DNA from: Dactylellina haptotyla
Lineage: Eukaryota > Ascomycota > Orbiliomycetes > Orbiliales > Orbiliaceae
Direction: 5' to 3'
NCBI GenBank assembly: GCA_031310005.1
Contig: CM062385.1
Coordinates: 1,116,001-1,180,000, forward strand
DNA length: 64,000 bases
Every line of letters starts with the position of its first letter. The stretch's first letter is position 1. Positions 38,642-48,823 of the stretch are shown here, one piece after another. The notes below the pieces were generated by a model. That model made no database searches and had not been told where the DNA came from. It worked only from the letters and a program-made list of their open reading frames with translations. Both the position numbers and the translations under genes were made by a program.

Positions 38642-39405
38642 CTAAATTGATAAAGCCATTATACTGTTGACTATGTCATGGTCATTCTCCCTGAGAGCTT
38701 TGATAGCTTTCTTCCTAGAGACGCCCGCCTGAGCCATGACAAGTTCGATATCCTTCTGCTCGAGGCCTTCATCGCTGACTTCCTCGTCGTCATCATCGTC
38801 GTCATCCTTCTTCTCCGCCTCTTTGCCTTTCTCAGCTGCAGCAGCGAGATCAGCTTCGATGCTAGCGCCACTAGGATCAGCAGATGATGCTGCAGCATTG
38901 GCGAGCTGTTGAGCGGCAGAAGCTTGAGCTTGAGAGTTAAGATCTTCAATCTTAGCTTCGCCGAATATGATCCAGGTGTTGGAAGTTGGAGACTTGTAGA
39001 CATCGGGGTTGTTGATCACGAAGAGAATCTGCAGGAAGGAAAATAACATGAGCAACTACGGTATAGTGACATATAAAATCTTTCATTAGACCTGTCAGGT
39101 GATGATCCGGAACGTACGTTCTTTGGGCGTCGGAGAGTAACCCTAGTGATTCCGGGAACATGTTTCAATCCAAGCTTCGCAATTGCCTTGCGAGCCTTCT
39201 TTTCATTTCGAGAGTGAACCGCAACAGAAGAACCGGGTGGGAGGTCGCCATCATGGTCGTGGTCGTGGTCGTGGTCATGGTCGTGATCGTGGTCGTGATC
39301 GTGATCGTGGTCGTGTTCATCCTCAGACGAATCTTCGTCTTCAACTCCGGCCTTTCGGATCTCCGGAGTATCGTCGGAAATTTCTTCAATGCGTGGGTTA
39401 GACAT
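38642..39405 (-). CDS. egd2: Nascent polypeptide-associated complex subunit alpha with His-Asp repeat (224 aa)
   Basis: NAC alpha binds ribosome-emerging chains together with the beta subunit and prevents mistargeting to the ER. Exons (minus): 39405-39118 and 39028-38642. After an acidic N-terminus, residues 31-52 are eleven consecutive His-Asp pairs, which I do not know from other fungal NAC alphas (these have plain Asp/Glu/Ser runs here). The NAC domain follows: [30 protein letters not shown], then after the intron [20 protein letters not shown] and [15 protein letters not shown] low-complexity Ala/Asp/Lys linker leads to the C-terminal UBA domain ([20 protein letters not shown]...NSIMALS). 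The intron splits the NAC domain at the usual N/I junction. Divergent from SRP receptor alpha by 315 bp. Confidence 0.96.
39250..39315 (-). repeat. Coding repeat, eleven His-Asp codon pairs in egd2
   Basis: 66 bp of CAY-GAY codons read on the minus strand. Codons alternate between CAC/CAT and GAC/GAT without strict periodicity, so the array is not a fresh slippage product; it has accumulated synonymous changes while keeping the peptide. Confidence 0.95.
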
Positions 39406-39720
39406 CGTGCGCGGTATTGGGTTTCTGTATCCCGACTGCTACGACAGGATTATTGATCAATTGGTTGGGAGGGGCGGATAGCAGATTCAAGTTGGAGATA
39501 TCAACGTCTGTCGTGCTACAATGAGGATTTTTGTGGTGGGGGCGGGCACCACATTCTTTTGCGTTGTGCGGTGACTGCTAATAAGCCACAGCCTGTGGCT
39601 CTCCCTGTTGAGACGTCCTTTCAGCAACGTCATCGACATCGCAATATAGCAGCCTTTGAATTTGACATCCATCTCTGCACTGCACCCCTGAGTGCTCCCT
39701 TACGAAAGGGCAGCCCCGCC
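39406..39720. promoter_or_regulatory. Compact divergent promoter egd2 / SRP receptor alpha
   Basis: Only 315 bp separate the start codons of two genes acting at successive steps of nascent-chain sorting. Shared control is possible but not shown; no clear TATA box is visible in either direction. Confidence 0.5.
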
Positions 39721-41930
39721 ATGTTGGACCTTTTCGAAGTCATCACAACCTCAGGCGTTGTCCTCTGGTCGAAGTCCTATGCTCCCGTCAAGACCTCTGT
39801 CATCAATAGCTTGATTTCTGATGTATTCATTGAAGAGAGAACCCAGCCCGGAAGCGAAGGCAAATGGTTCAAGAAGGATTCATACACACTAAAATGGACC
39901 CACGCCGCTGATGTTGGCTTAATATTTGTGGTATGATTTCATTTCATTTCATTTCCATTCATTCTGCAACACTATCACTAACCGCAGTTTCGTTGACTTT
40001 CCTTTAGGCTGTTTATCAAAGTCTACTTCAGCTGACATGGATTGATGAGCTTCTAGACAAAGTCAAGAAGCTCTTTGTGACATTATACGGAAATGAGATT
40101 AAGAATAGTAAAGGCACCAAAATTCAATGCCCTTTTGACCAATATTTTGATTCGATTATTCGATCTCTTGAACGCAAGGCGGCGGGTACGGTTGCTGGTC
40201 GCCAAACGCTAGAGAATTCGAACCTTGGTGCTGGCGGTAAAGCTTTGAAAAACGATCCTCTCAATACAGAATCTCAAGATACCAACCGCGAGGAGGATTG
40301 GCCCGAAGCCCCTCCAATGCCTGGCGTGAACACAAATGGTACAGACTCCTTTCGCAACCTAATTCTTGTTCTTTAAGACAATGCTTACCTCTCGGCCCAA
40401 CAAACAGCGTCTCCAAACTCTCGAGTACCAGTAACGGATAAATTGCCAACTGATCCCACGGGTATCGAGATCACATCAGCATCATTGGCGCAAACGCTGT
40501 TACAGCCTCCTGGCCGTCGCCCAGGACGTGCTCGCCGATCCCGAAAGTCTACTGGTCATAGCGGCGGCTCTTCAGCACATGCCTCATCAGGCGAGGAGCG
40601 TTCCCCAGCAAGAGTAAACAGCAAGCCGAGACGCGGCAAGGAAATGAGGGTATGGGCGGAAGATGGAATAGCTGGCGTAGCCGGCGAAGAGCAAAAACTA
40701 GACTATTCGGGAGCGGGCGGGATAAGTACAGATGAGGAGCATGAAGAGTCAATGCGCCCCCGAGCTGAGGCTATAGATCAAAGCACCTGGGGTACAACAA
40801 CTAGTCAAGGCGATTTCCTTCTGAAGGATTTAGACTATGAGATCGACGATATTCTGAAAAAAGCCGATGCCAAGGAAATCAAGGAGGAAGCGAACAAAAA
40901 TGGACCTAGCGGTCTAGCCAGTGGGCTAGCGGCAGGCGCAATGGGGTACTTTAGAAACTTTGTTGGTGGAAAGACCTTGACGAAGGAAGACACAGAGAAG
41001 GCGATAGCTGGGATTATGACCCATCTATTAGAGAAAAATGTCGCCAGAGAGGCGGCCGTACAGATATGCGAAAGCGTTCAGGCAAGTTTAACGGGTCAGA
41101 AGACCGGTAGCTTCCAGAGTAAGTTTGATAGCTAATTCTAGTATGAGATCTGCAAGGCTAACGGGTTTGGAACCTTTCTAGGCACTGAGAGTCTTGTTAG
41201 AATCGCAATGGAAGATGCCCTGAGAAAAATACTGACTCCCACAACATCTTTGGACCTTTTACGGGAAATCGGACAGGTTGGTGAAAGCGAAAGTCGCCCA
41301 TATGTAATTTCAATCGTGGGCGTTAACGGGGTCGGGAAATCTACTAATTTATCGAAAATCTGCTTCTTTCTGCTCCAAAACAAACTAAAGGTCCTGATCG
41401 CTGCTTGCGACACTTTCCGGTCTGGCGCTGTAGAACAGCTCCGTGTGCACGCACGTAACCTCAAGGAGCTATCAGAGAGAGAAGGTGGAGTGGTAGAGCT
41501 TTATGAAAAGGGCTATGGAAAGGATGCAGCAAACATCGCCAAAGACGCGGTGGCTTATGCTGCGGGTCAGCAGTTTGATGTTGTGCTGATAGATACGGCG
41601 GGGCGGCGTCATAACGACCAGCGACTCATGTCTTCACTCGAAAAATTCGCCAAGTTTGCGAATCCGGACAAGATTTTGATGGTCGGAGAGGCCCTTGTTG
41701 GGTCGGACAGCGTCCAACAAGCGAGAAATTTCAATGCAGCGTTTGGGAGAGATAGAAAGCTAGATGGGTTTATCATCAGTAAATGCGACACGGTTGGGGA
41801 TATGGTGGGAACTCTCATCAGCATGGTATTCGCAACCGGCATCCCTGTGGTGTTTCTCGGAGTTGGTCAAAACTACACGGACCTGAGGACCTTGAATGTC
41901 AAGTGGGCGGTTGGCCTGCTGATGAGCTAA
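39721..41930 (+). CDS. srp101: Signal recognition particle receptor subunit alpha (666 aa)
   Basis: ER-bound SRP GTPase that docks SRP-ribosome complexes at the translocon. Exons 39721-39930, 40008-40338, 40408-41118 and 41182-41930. The N-terminal longin-like SRX domain (MLDLFEVITTSGVVLWSKSY...) binds the beta subunit for membrane attachment. A charged, Arg/Ser-rich linker (about 180-330) probably contacts the ribosome. The N domain and Ras-like G domain follow: G1 GVNGVGKST at 464-472, G2 DTFRSGAVEQL, G3 DTAGRR from 555, G4 SKCD, and G5-type GVGQNYTDLR near the C-terminus. The end at WAVGLLMS is the normal end of the family. Length and architecture match fungal SR alpha. Confidence 0.96.
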
Positions 41931-42121
41931 TTTAGATGTGTAAGGTTCTGAGCGGGCGCTTCACGTAGCGACCAGCAGGGAGTCGTCGCACAGCGTTCTC
42001 CTGCTCGTAGCCGCCGTTGTGTCTTCTTATCAATGCAATGGCAACGATCTAATACATTATCAATCCGAGCCAGCCTGTGCCAGCAGAGAGGTATCCGAGT
42101 CCCAAAGTAAGCACATAATGT

Positions 42122-42173
42122 GAGAAGAAGAAGAAGAAGAAGAAGAAGAAGAAGAAGAATAATAATAATAATT
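42122..42173. repeat. (GAA)n-(AAT)n microsatellite
   Basis: About twelve AAG/GAA units running into five AAT units, in the nimA upstream region. Confidence 0.9.
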
Positions 42174-42443
42174 ATACGGGTGCGTGGTCCGTGAGGATAA
42201 CTCAGCCAGCTCCAGCCAGCCGAGCTCCAGTTGCAGCGTCGGCGTCGGCGGCCGCACGCGACATGCTGCCCGGTCGCGGCCGTGTTGCCACATGGCAACG
42301 GGGCCTGCTGTAAACACTCCGCAACGCACAACGCACACCACGCAACGAACACCAAACACCGAACAACGAACAACGAACAGCGGCCACGCGCAAAGTGCCT
42401 TACAAGTACCGAGCTCGCCCCCGATTGTGATCGTAGCACGATA

Positions 42444-42464
42444 GACGACGACGACGACGACGAC
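42444..42464. repeat. (GAC)7 microsatellite
   Basis: Seven perfect GAC units about 280 bp upstream of the nimA ATG; the second such tract in the window. Confidence 0.9.
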
Positions 42465-42740
42465 ACTCGCCTTCCTCGCCACACCCGGTCTCACCGTTCC
42501 TGAGACGCAGCAGAAATCGCCGCAGCAACCAACCGTCTTCGCGGCACCTTTGCTCCGTGATCGCTTGCACCCCCATTCCAGGACAATTGGCGCCCCTTCG
42601 CTCTCCCAACCTCGACGGACCAGCGCCATTCACCAACTCCGACTGACTCAGTGGGACCGCCTTCTATCTCGTATCCCACGAACGGAATCCGACTCACCCG
42701 CTCTTTCCCGCGCTCTATTTCGATCTATGCATCCGCTGCA

Positions 42741-45072
42741 ATGGGCGAAGAGTATGAAGTTCTTGAGCTCATAGGTCTGCCACCCTTAGGACTCTCCGTC
42801 CTCTCCGCTAGTCGGAAATTCTAGGAAACTAATCTATTCGATTCATAGGCCGTGGGTCTTTCGGTCAGATTCACAAAGTCCGGCGTCTCCGCGATGGATT
42901 GGTATGGTTGTCCTTGACGCCTGCTGTGGAATTACACAAAGCCGACATCTTACTAACTATTTTGCCCCTAGATTTTGGCGCGAAAAGAGATCTCATATAA
43001 TCGAATGTCTCCAAAAGAGAAGGAGCAATTGACCGCCGAGTTCTCCATCCTCTCAAAACTCCAACACCCAAACATTGTTCGCTATTACAACCGGGAACAT
43101 AACAAAACAGACCAATCGCTTTACATATATATGGAATTCTGTGGAGGAGGTGACCTGTCGACCCATATTAAACGATGCAAATCTAACGGTACCTTGGTGC
43201 CTGAGCAAATTGTCTGGAGCATATTCACACAGCTTGTTCTCGCACTTTACAAATGCCACAATGGTTCCGATCCACCAGCTCTTGAAGATATGACCGAGGG
43301 TTGGGAGAAAAAGAAGAAACCGCTGCCGGCTGCTGTCGTTGCTAGTAACGGTGCAGCGACCGGAACAAAGGCTAGCGGAAGAGAAGTTGTTGTGCACAGA
43401 GATTTGAAACCGGAAAATGGTACCACGACCTCATTGCTTCTTACCTTCTTGCCCAGGGCGCTAAGCTAATAGTTCAAACTTGACAGTATTCCTTGATCAT
43501 GATACATGCGTGAAGCTTGGTGACTTTGGACTCTCAAGGATCTTAGCATCCGATCAACATATGGCTACAACTTACGTCGGTACTCCCTACTACATGTCTC
43601 CCGAGATCGTTTGCGATTTGCCATATACATCAAGAAGTGATATTTGGTCATTGGGCTGTGTGATATATGAGCTTTGCGCTTTATCTCCTCCTTTTGACGC
43701 AAAATCTTTACCCTCTCTCTGCCAGAAGATCCAAGCAGGCAGATACAACCCTATCCCCAATTCGTATAGTCCTGAGCTACGACGTGTGGTGGATATGTGT
43801 TTGAGAACCAACCCTTCTGACCGACCCGATACCGCAAAACTGCTAGATTTGCAAATTTTACGCACTATCAGAAGGGAACTTGACGCGTTAGAGATAAGCC
43901 GATCTCTCAAGACCCGAGAAGATGCTTTAAGAAGGCGAGAAAAGGAACTAGACTCTGCCGAGAAGAATATGAAAAAGATCCTCGAAGATGCCGCGGCGCG
44001 TATGAGGATCGAAATTGATACTGAATTGCGTAAGGTCTGGGACGAGAAGGCAGAGGATGAAATACGTAGGAGAGTGGATCTGGAGGTTAAGTGTCGGTTT
44101 GCCGAACATGAGGCTGACATGAAACGGCAATACCATGAAGCCCTCGACGCGATGAGAATAGAGTTCCAATCCATTCTAGACAAGCAGGTTGCAGAAGAGC
44201 AAAAGAAACTTTCGGAGGAGCTATTAAGCCAAAAAATAAGTGTTCTGGGAGTATCAGATAACGATACCCCCGCTCCGAATTTCCAAAGTGTTATCTCCGA
44301 GCCAACTCCAACTGCAGAACTGCCAGAACTTCCATCAATCACTCGATCTAGCTCTTTGGGAGACCTGCAAGCGCACGGGAGTAAATCGGATGAGATATGT
44401 CCTGCCTCACCTATGGACATTTCAATGGCATCGCCTCTTCCAAACTTTAATAATGCTTTACACCGACGGGCTTTAGGTCAACAAGCTTCACCACTATACG
44501 GCCGTAAGACATCGAAGTTGAACACTATGGCACGGTGTAGTAGTATGGGATTCCTGGGTGCTGATGATAGCGAAGACGACGGCTACGATGAAGAAGAAAG
44601 GGATGAGCCAGGGGCTTTACGTAACCGTTCCAACCGCCCAAATTTCGGTACCGCGAGAACAGCCCCGGCTGGTGGCCTTACAACCGGGCGCCAAGGCCTC
44701 TCGAGAGTTTACTCTGCTCCAATACACGCAAATCCGTTGATGGCAAATCCAGCAAATCCTTCTACACCACCAAGGGGAAGAAGAGTCAGCGCCGGGCTCG
44801 GCATGCTAAAACATAACCCTGGCGCCGAAAATAGACAGCTGTCCCCTAATAGGCGACTTTTATTCGGCGGAAATACTGATGGAGGACTAGACTTAAGAAA
44901 GGCCGGTGTTGGTGTAAAGGCTGCTGTGATGAACTACCGGGGGAAGAGCTTAGTCGAACTGGAGAAGCAACGCAGGGAGAAGGAGAAGGAAAATGGTAGC
45001 AGAGAGGTTGCCGTCTGGGATTTTGAAACAACTGCTCCAGAGGATATGCCGAGTCCTTTCAAAAAATCATGA
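42741..45072 (+). CDS. nimA: G2/M protein kinase NIMA (706 aa)
   Basis: Mitotic-entry Ser/Thr kinase of the NEK family. Exons 42741-42774, 42849-42901, 42972-43419 and 43487-45072; the first exon encodes only MGEEYEVLELI plus one base. Landmarks: Gly loop GRGSFGQ (residues 12-18), catalytic LARKEI lysine, MEFCGGGDLS hinge, a filamentous-fungal insert before the catalytic loop (DPPALEDM...KASGREVV), HRDLKPEN at 171-178 split by intron 3, DFGLS at 191-195, and activation loop TTYVGTPYYMSPE with T206/T207. A long coiled coil (about 300-400, heptads in KTREDALRRREKELDSAEKN) supports dimerisation. The C-terminal tail is disordered with many S/T-P sites and basic patches, as in Aspergillus NIMA, whose tail controls degradation. 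The NIMA subfamily call over other NEKs rests on the fungal single-copy pattern. Confidence 0.95.
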
Positions 45073-45454
45073 CAACTGATGCATGATCCCCACACATATG
45101 ATTTCCAGTCGCGGCGCCTGGGCGTCCCACAACATGCTGGCTTCTTCCCTCAAAGACAAAAAATAGTGAAGGTAACAATATCCTCAACCCATATCTCTTT
45201 TGTAGAATGGTGAAGCCTCATGAAATTGTATTTACACATACTCGTTTTGTATTACTTTCCTTTCCACTCCTAGGTTCGGTCTTTTCAAACGGTGTTGGTT
45301 ATGGTTGAAGCGGTTCTTCGGAGTTAATTGACAACGACGGTTTTGTTCCCTGTTTAGGTAGAGCATTAATTATAATGAGCAAACAGAGGTTTGTGATGGT
45401 GTACATACGAAATATTATTTGTTCGATCGAGATGATTTCCAAATGTCCAATTTC
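45073..45454. other. Convergent intergenic region
   Basis: 3' regions of nimA and the fmp46-like gene; nothing else seen. Confidence 0.5.
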
Positions 45455-46141
45455 TTAAGTTTTCGGTAAAGACTCTACCAAGGTCTTGATGGCAGATGTT
45501 TTTTCCCCAAAGACTAGCGACGAGACGAGATCGTGAGATTTAGTAAAGAAGCCTGAAACAGAAGCAAGACTGTCATTTACCCACCTACACGCCCGTTATT
45601 CCAATCTACGACCTTGGATTTCGGAATAATTAAGATGAGTAACTACTATAGCTGAGAAGATTTGTGCAGAAGGATAACGCGGGACTCACAATCGGTCGTT
45701 TCAGCGCATCGCCTCCCTTAGCCCCCTCCAATATTTTCATGGCATCAGCTACACCGTTTGCACCCTCTACAATATCACCTATTTTCCCATCGCCAACGTA
45801 ATCCAGGATGCTTCTCAGTTGGGATGGTGTCATGGGACCTTCAACAACATCCAGTTCGAATATTTGCTTCTTGTTGTCACCGTTGCTGGTTGTAGCACCT
45901 GCACTTGTGTTTGGGTCTACAGCGGCTTCCTCTGCAGCAGTGTTCGCGGCCTTGAGAGCAGATAGAACTCGGTTTGAAGCCTCCGATCGAGGTGAGTGGA
46001 AAAGAGTCAGTACATCGAGAGTTTTGTGCTACCAATTTAAATCTTCGGTATTAGCAACTTCAAGGTCTAATCTAAGCTATGGTTGGGCAACGGCCAATTG
46101 TATGACCGCAAAGTTTGGATGGAACACACAAATCCGAACAT
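45455..46141 (-). CDS. fmp46: Fmp46-like thioredoxin-fold mitochondrial protein lacking cysteine (158 aa)
   Basis: Homologue of yeast Fmp46, annotated in databases as a putative mitochondrial redox protein. Exons (minus): 46141-46130 (12 nt, MFGF), 46028-45690, 45612-45585 and 45552-45455. Donors GTGTGT, GTGAGT and GTGGGT and acceptors GGTAG, CCAAG and TTCAG all close in phase. The family start MFxFHKTLDVLTLFHSPRS is recovered only through the tiny first exon. The fold is arsenate-reductase/thioredoxin-like with the pattern QIFELDVVEGPMTPSQLRSI, and the family motif VDWNNGR. At the position of the usual CxxC the sequence reads SPRS, and no cysteine occurs anywhere in the 158 residues, so thiol-redox chemistry is not possible for this protein. 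The C-terminal exon is less like the family and is the weakest part of the model. Confidence 0.82.
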
Positions 46142-47017
46142 TGCTGACTCGAGAAATTTAATCGAGATGGTATAGCAAGAATGAAACCTCGGCCTATGAT
46201 CTCCAATTTGGAATTGGCTAATGTGCTCGGGTAGCAACGTGGCTGGATATAGTACTGGTTGGAAGAGGGATCTGTCGGCAAGCTTCTTGACGTTGTTGGG
46301 AGCATAGCCTGTACAATAATGACATAATGAACAAGCACAATAATGCAACATACAACACATTTCGCTTACCTACTGAGCCTCGGATATTTAGTGTTGCAAT
46401 ATTAACACTATATACTTTGACACGGACTTTCTTCAGGACCTCCAGTTTAGTGATCCAGTGGTAGAAATGAATAGTTCGAGTGAGATTATAAATTATATAC
46501 ATTGCTAAAACCCAAAGGTCGAGAAAGAGGAAGAAAAAGGTACGGTTTTTTCGTGCCCCACCATACGGCCACATTATTTGGACCCCATTTGGTCGTAATT
46601 TATATCGGTATACTAAGTGAGGACAAATTCAAACAATCAATCACTCCCAAATAAGAGCTGACTGAAAACTCCCTTTAAAGAAAAACAGTGTCAAATAGAC
46701 AGGGTATAAGATAATAAGAGAATCTAAACAAAAGAGAAAGTAAATATGACTCAAGGGAACAAATATTTTTTAATATCGTGGAACCTAACAACAGATATCC
46801 GCCAAACATACTCGCTGCAAATATTGCTGCAAAGGGCTTGGAAGTTTGGGCCAAGTTCAACAGGAGCGTTCTCAAGTACTGAAATAAAATGGGGATGAGG
46901 ATGAGGAAAGATAGAGGATTGCTGGGAAGGAAAACTTTTAGAAAATCTACGTTCTTCATACTAACATCCAACTCGAGCTGTAACACACTCAACATGAAAA
47001 AAATCAATAAACGACTT
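46142..47017. other. Intergenic region
   Basis: Promoter of the fmp46-like gene and 3' region of the 601-aa gene. AT-rich; several minus-strand frames at 46067-46574 and 46675-47091 have no protein-like features. Confidence 0.5.
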
Positions 47018-48823
47018 TTAGCTGGCAAGTGCTGGTGCTGGTATATTAGCAAGACACTTGACAATTTCAGACAAGCCTGGGCCCTCAACACCGTTACCGG
47101 TATCCATACAAATAGCGCCCCGGAGAACAGCGAGGAGAGCTTGTTCCAACAGGTGATTCCTTCTCTCCATATTTTTGATCCTGGCTTCTAGGTTTGCAGA
47201 GTTACTGACATCGACAAGGGCAGAGGATGATGTTACACCTGTTTCAGCACTCGAAGAACACTGGGTAGGTAAATCCACTGATTGACGATCTTCAGGGGGA
47301 AGCGCTTCTGATGATGCCGCAGAAGATACAGATTGCCTCGCTTCCAGCTCTAATGCACATGTCGAAATAGGGTGTTCGCTTTGGCTTTCAAGAGCATACT
47401 CATCGTCAGGTGCGACTTCGTACACTATTGTTATTGGTGAGAATGTCAGGATTTCTGTCTTGAGTTGACGTTTCTTGGGCCGTCCTTGAGTTTTCTTAGA
47501 CTTCGTCGGGACAGGTGTCGGCAGTAAGTGTGAATCGTCGGACTGACTAATGCTTCGCCGGTTCCTCGATTCTTCCAGATCTTTAAGCCTCCGGGCTTTC
47601 ACTGAGATCTCACGTTCGCTGCGAGCACGGCTGGGCACACCAGCTCGTCGGCTTTTGAGTGAGCCAATATCGCTAGCCAATGACATCTGAGAACCAATGG
47701 ACGACCTTGCTGCCGCAGCGGCACGAATTTTGGATGCAAGGTTGATGGCATCGCCGTGACCTTCTGGAAGCGAAGGTAATTCACGACTCGGAGGAGGCCC
47801 TGGGAGTGCCGGCCGGTTCGGCGAGCACATGTACGGATCTTTTGATTGAGATTTTATCGAGTTGGGACTCTCACTCTCCAGTGTTGAAGAAATAGGCGAT
47901 GATAAGGGGATATAAATACTATCTTGCTGGATACTCGAGCAAAAGCGTGTATTCCTAGAAGGGAAAGGGGTGGCGCGTGGGGTAGAATCTGACGAGTAAC
48001 GTCGTTGGGCGGTCGATTGACTGGAACTATTTTTTGTGAATGCTGAAATTGTGGTAAGAGCGTTTTCGGCACCTTGTACATGCGCGTATTTATTTGAGAA
48101 ACTCGTAAGGCCGAGATGCTCGGATTTAATAGGGGAAAGGGGTGCTGAGGATGGAACAAGCGCGACTCTGGAAGACGATATTTCGCTTCCTGATGAGTTC
48201 CGAAGCCACCTTGACATTCCTCGCGTGCCACTTGTAGTGAAACTATCGTACTCCGGTTGAAAAGTGGAATCTTGCTCCTTCCATGTTTGGCTAACAAGAC
48301 TATTCCTGTAGTTGCTTCTGTCCGAGGAAAACTCCACGGATGTTGTGTTGGTGATACTATGACGGTTGCTGTCGTCACTCGGGCTGGGTGTCCAAATTGA
48401 TGGCGCGAAAGTTTCAGATCTTCCAGGTGTATAATCAACCTGGATTGCTAAGTAAGAATTACCTTTGGATGTCTTTTTCGATCGGACTTTCTCAGGTAGT
48501 GCAACTGTTGAAGGAACTGGGACCGGAATCATTGTTTTGCGCGGAGACAGAAAATCCTTCGATGCAGTCTTCAAAAATTTAAAGGATATTTTCTTATGAC
48601 TGACTTCTAAGGCAAGGTCATCTGATGTTTTGGCGGAGCGTGTATAGTCCTCGGGTCGAGAAGATCTCAAAAATTCTGCTAAGTCATGTGTGGAAGAAAT
48701 ACGCATATCTCTTCTGTTTACTAGCTCCTGTAAGTCTCTATCCGAGCTAAAAACGCTTGAGGGGATAAGCGGTCCCTGCTGATGCGGATATGCAGGCTGG
48801 GATGTGGGAGAAGGTAATGCCAT
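47018..48823 (-). CDS. Unrecognised Ser-rich protein with C-terminal coiled coil (601 aa)
   Basis: Function unknown. A single intronless frame; ATG 48823 (MALPSPTSQP) is the first in-frame ATG, as the frame further upstream opens only with TTG. Residues 1-500 are Ser/Pro/Thr-rich and disordered with many S-P and R-x-x-S sites; basic clusters (KSKKTQGRPKKRQLK near 490, an AT-hook-like GRP core) suggest a nuclear protein. Residues about 410-450 contain an Ala/Arg-rich helical stretch (ASKIRAAAAARSSIG) and RSEREISVKARRLKDLEESR. Near the C-terminus NLEARIKNMERRNHLLEQAL is a clear heptad coiled coil, followed by a short hydrophobic LLAVLRGAIC. Similar architectures are common in ascomycete hypothetical proteins; no family name can be given. 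Divergent from sen1 across 2.4 kb. Confidence 0.75.
   Translation of the reverse strand: MALPSPTSQPAYPHQQGPLIPSSVFSSDRDLQELVNRRDMRISSTHDLAEFLRSSRPEDYTRSAKTSDDLALEVSHKKISFKFLKTASKDFLSPRKTMIPVPVPSTVALPEKVRSKKTSKGNSYLAIQVDYTPGRSETFAPSIWTPSPSDDSNRHSITNTTSVEFSSDRSNYRNSLVSQTWKEQDSTFQPEYDSFTTSGTRGMSRWLRNSSGSEISSSRVALVPSSAPLSPIKSEHLGLTSFSNKYAHVQGAENALTTISAFTKNSSSQSTAQRRYSSDSTPRATPFPSRNTRFCSSIQQDSIYIPLSSPISSTLESESPNSIKSQSKDPYMCSPNRPALPGPPPSRELPSLPEGHGDAINLASKIRAAAAARSSIGSQMSLASDIGSLKSRRAGVPSRARSEREISVKARRLKDLEESRNRRSISQSDDSHLLPTPVPTKSKKTQGRPKKRQLKTEILTFSPITIVYEVAPDDEYALESQSEHPISTCALELEARQSVSSAASSEALPPEDRQSVDLPTQCSSSAETGVTSSSALVDVSNSANLEARIKNMERRNHLLEQALLAVLRGAICMDTGNGVEGPGLSEIVKCLANIPAPALAS

Larger units (their letters stand above)
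41931..42740. other. Intergenic region, nimA promoter
   Basis: Holds a GAA/AAT microsatellite, a (GAC)7 tract and CACGCAACGAAC-like degenerate repeats at 42310-42375, then a CT-rich leader before the nimA ATG. No gene; frames here only read the repeats. Confidence 0.55.
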
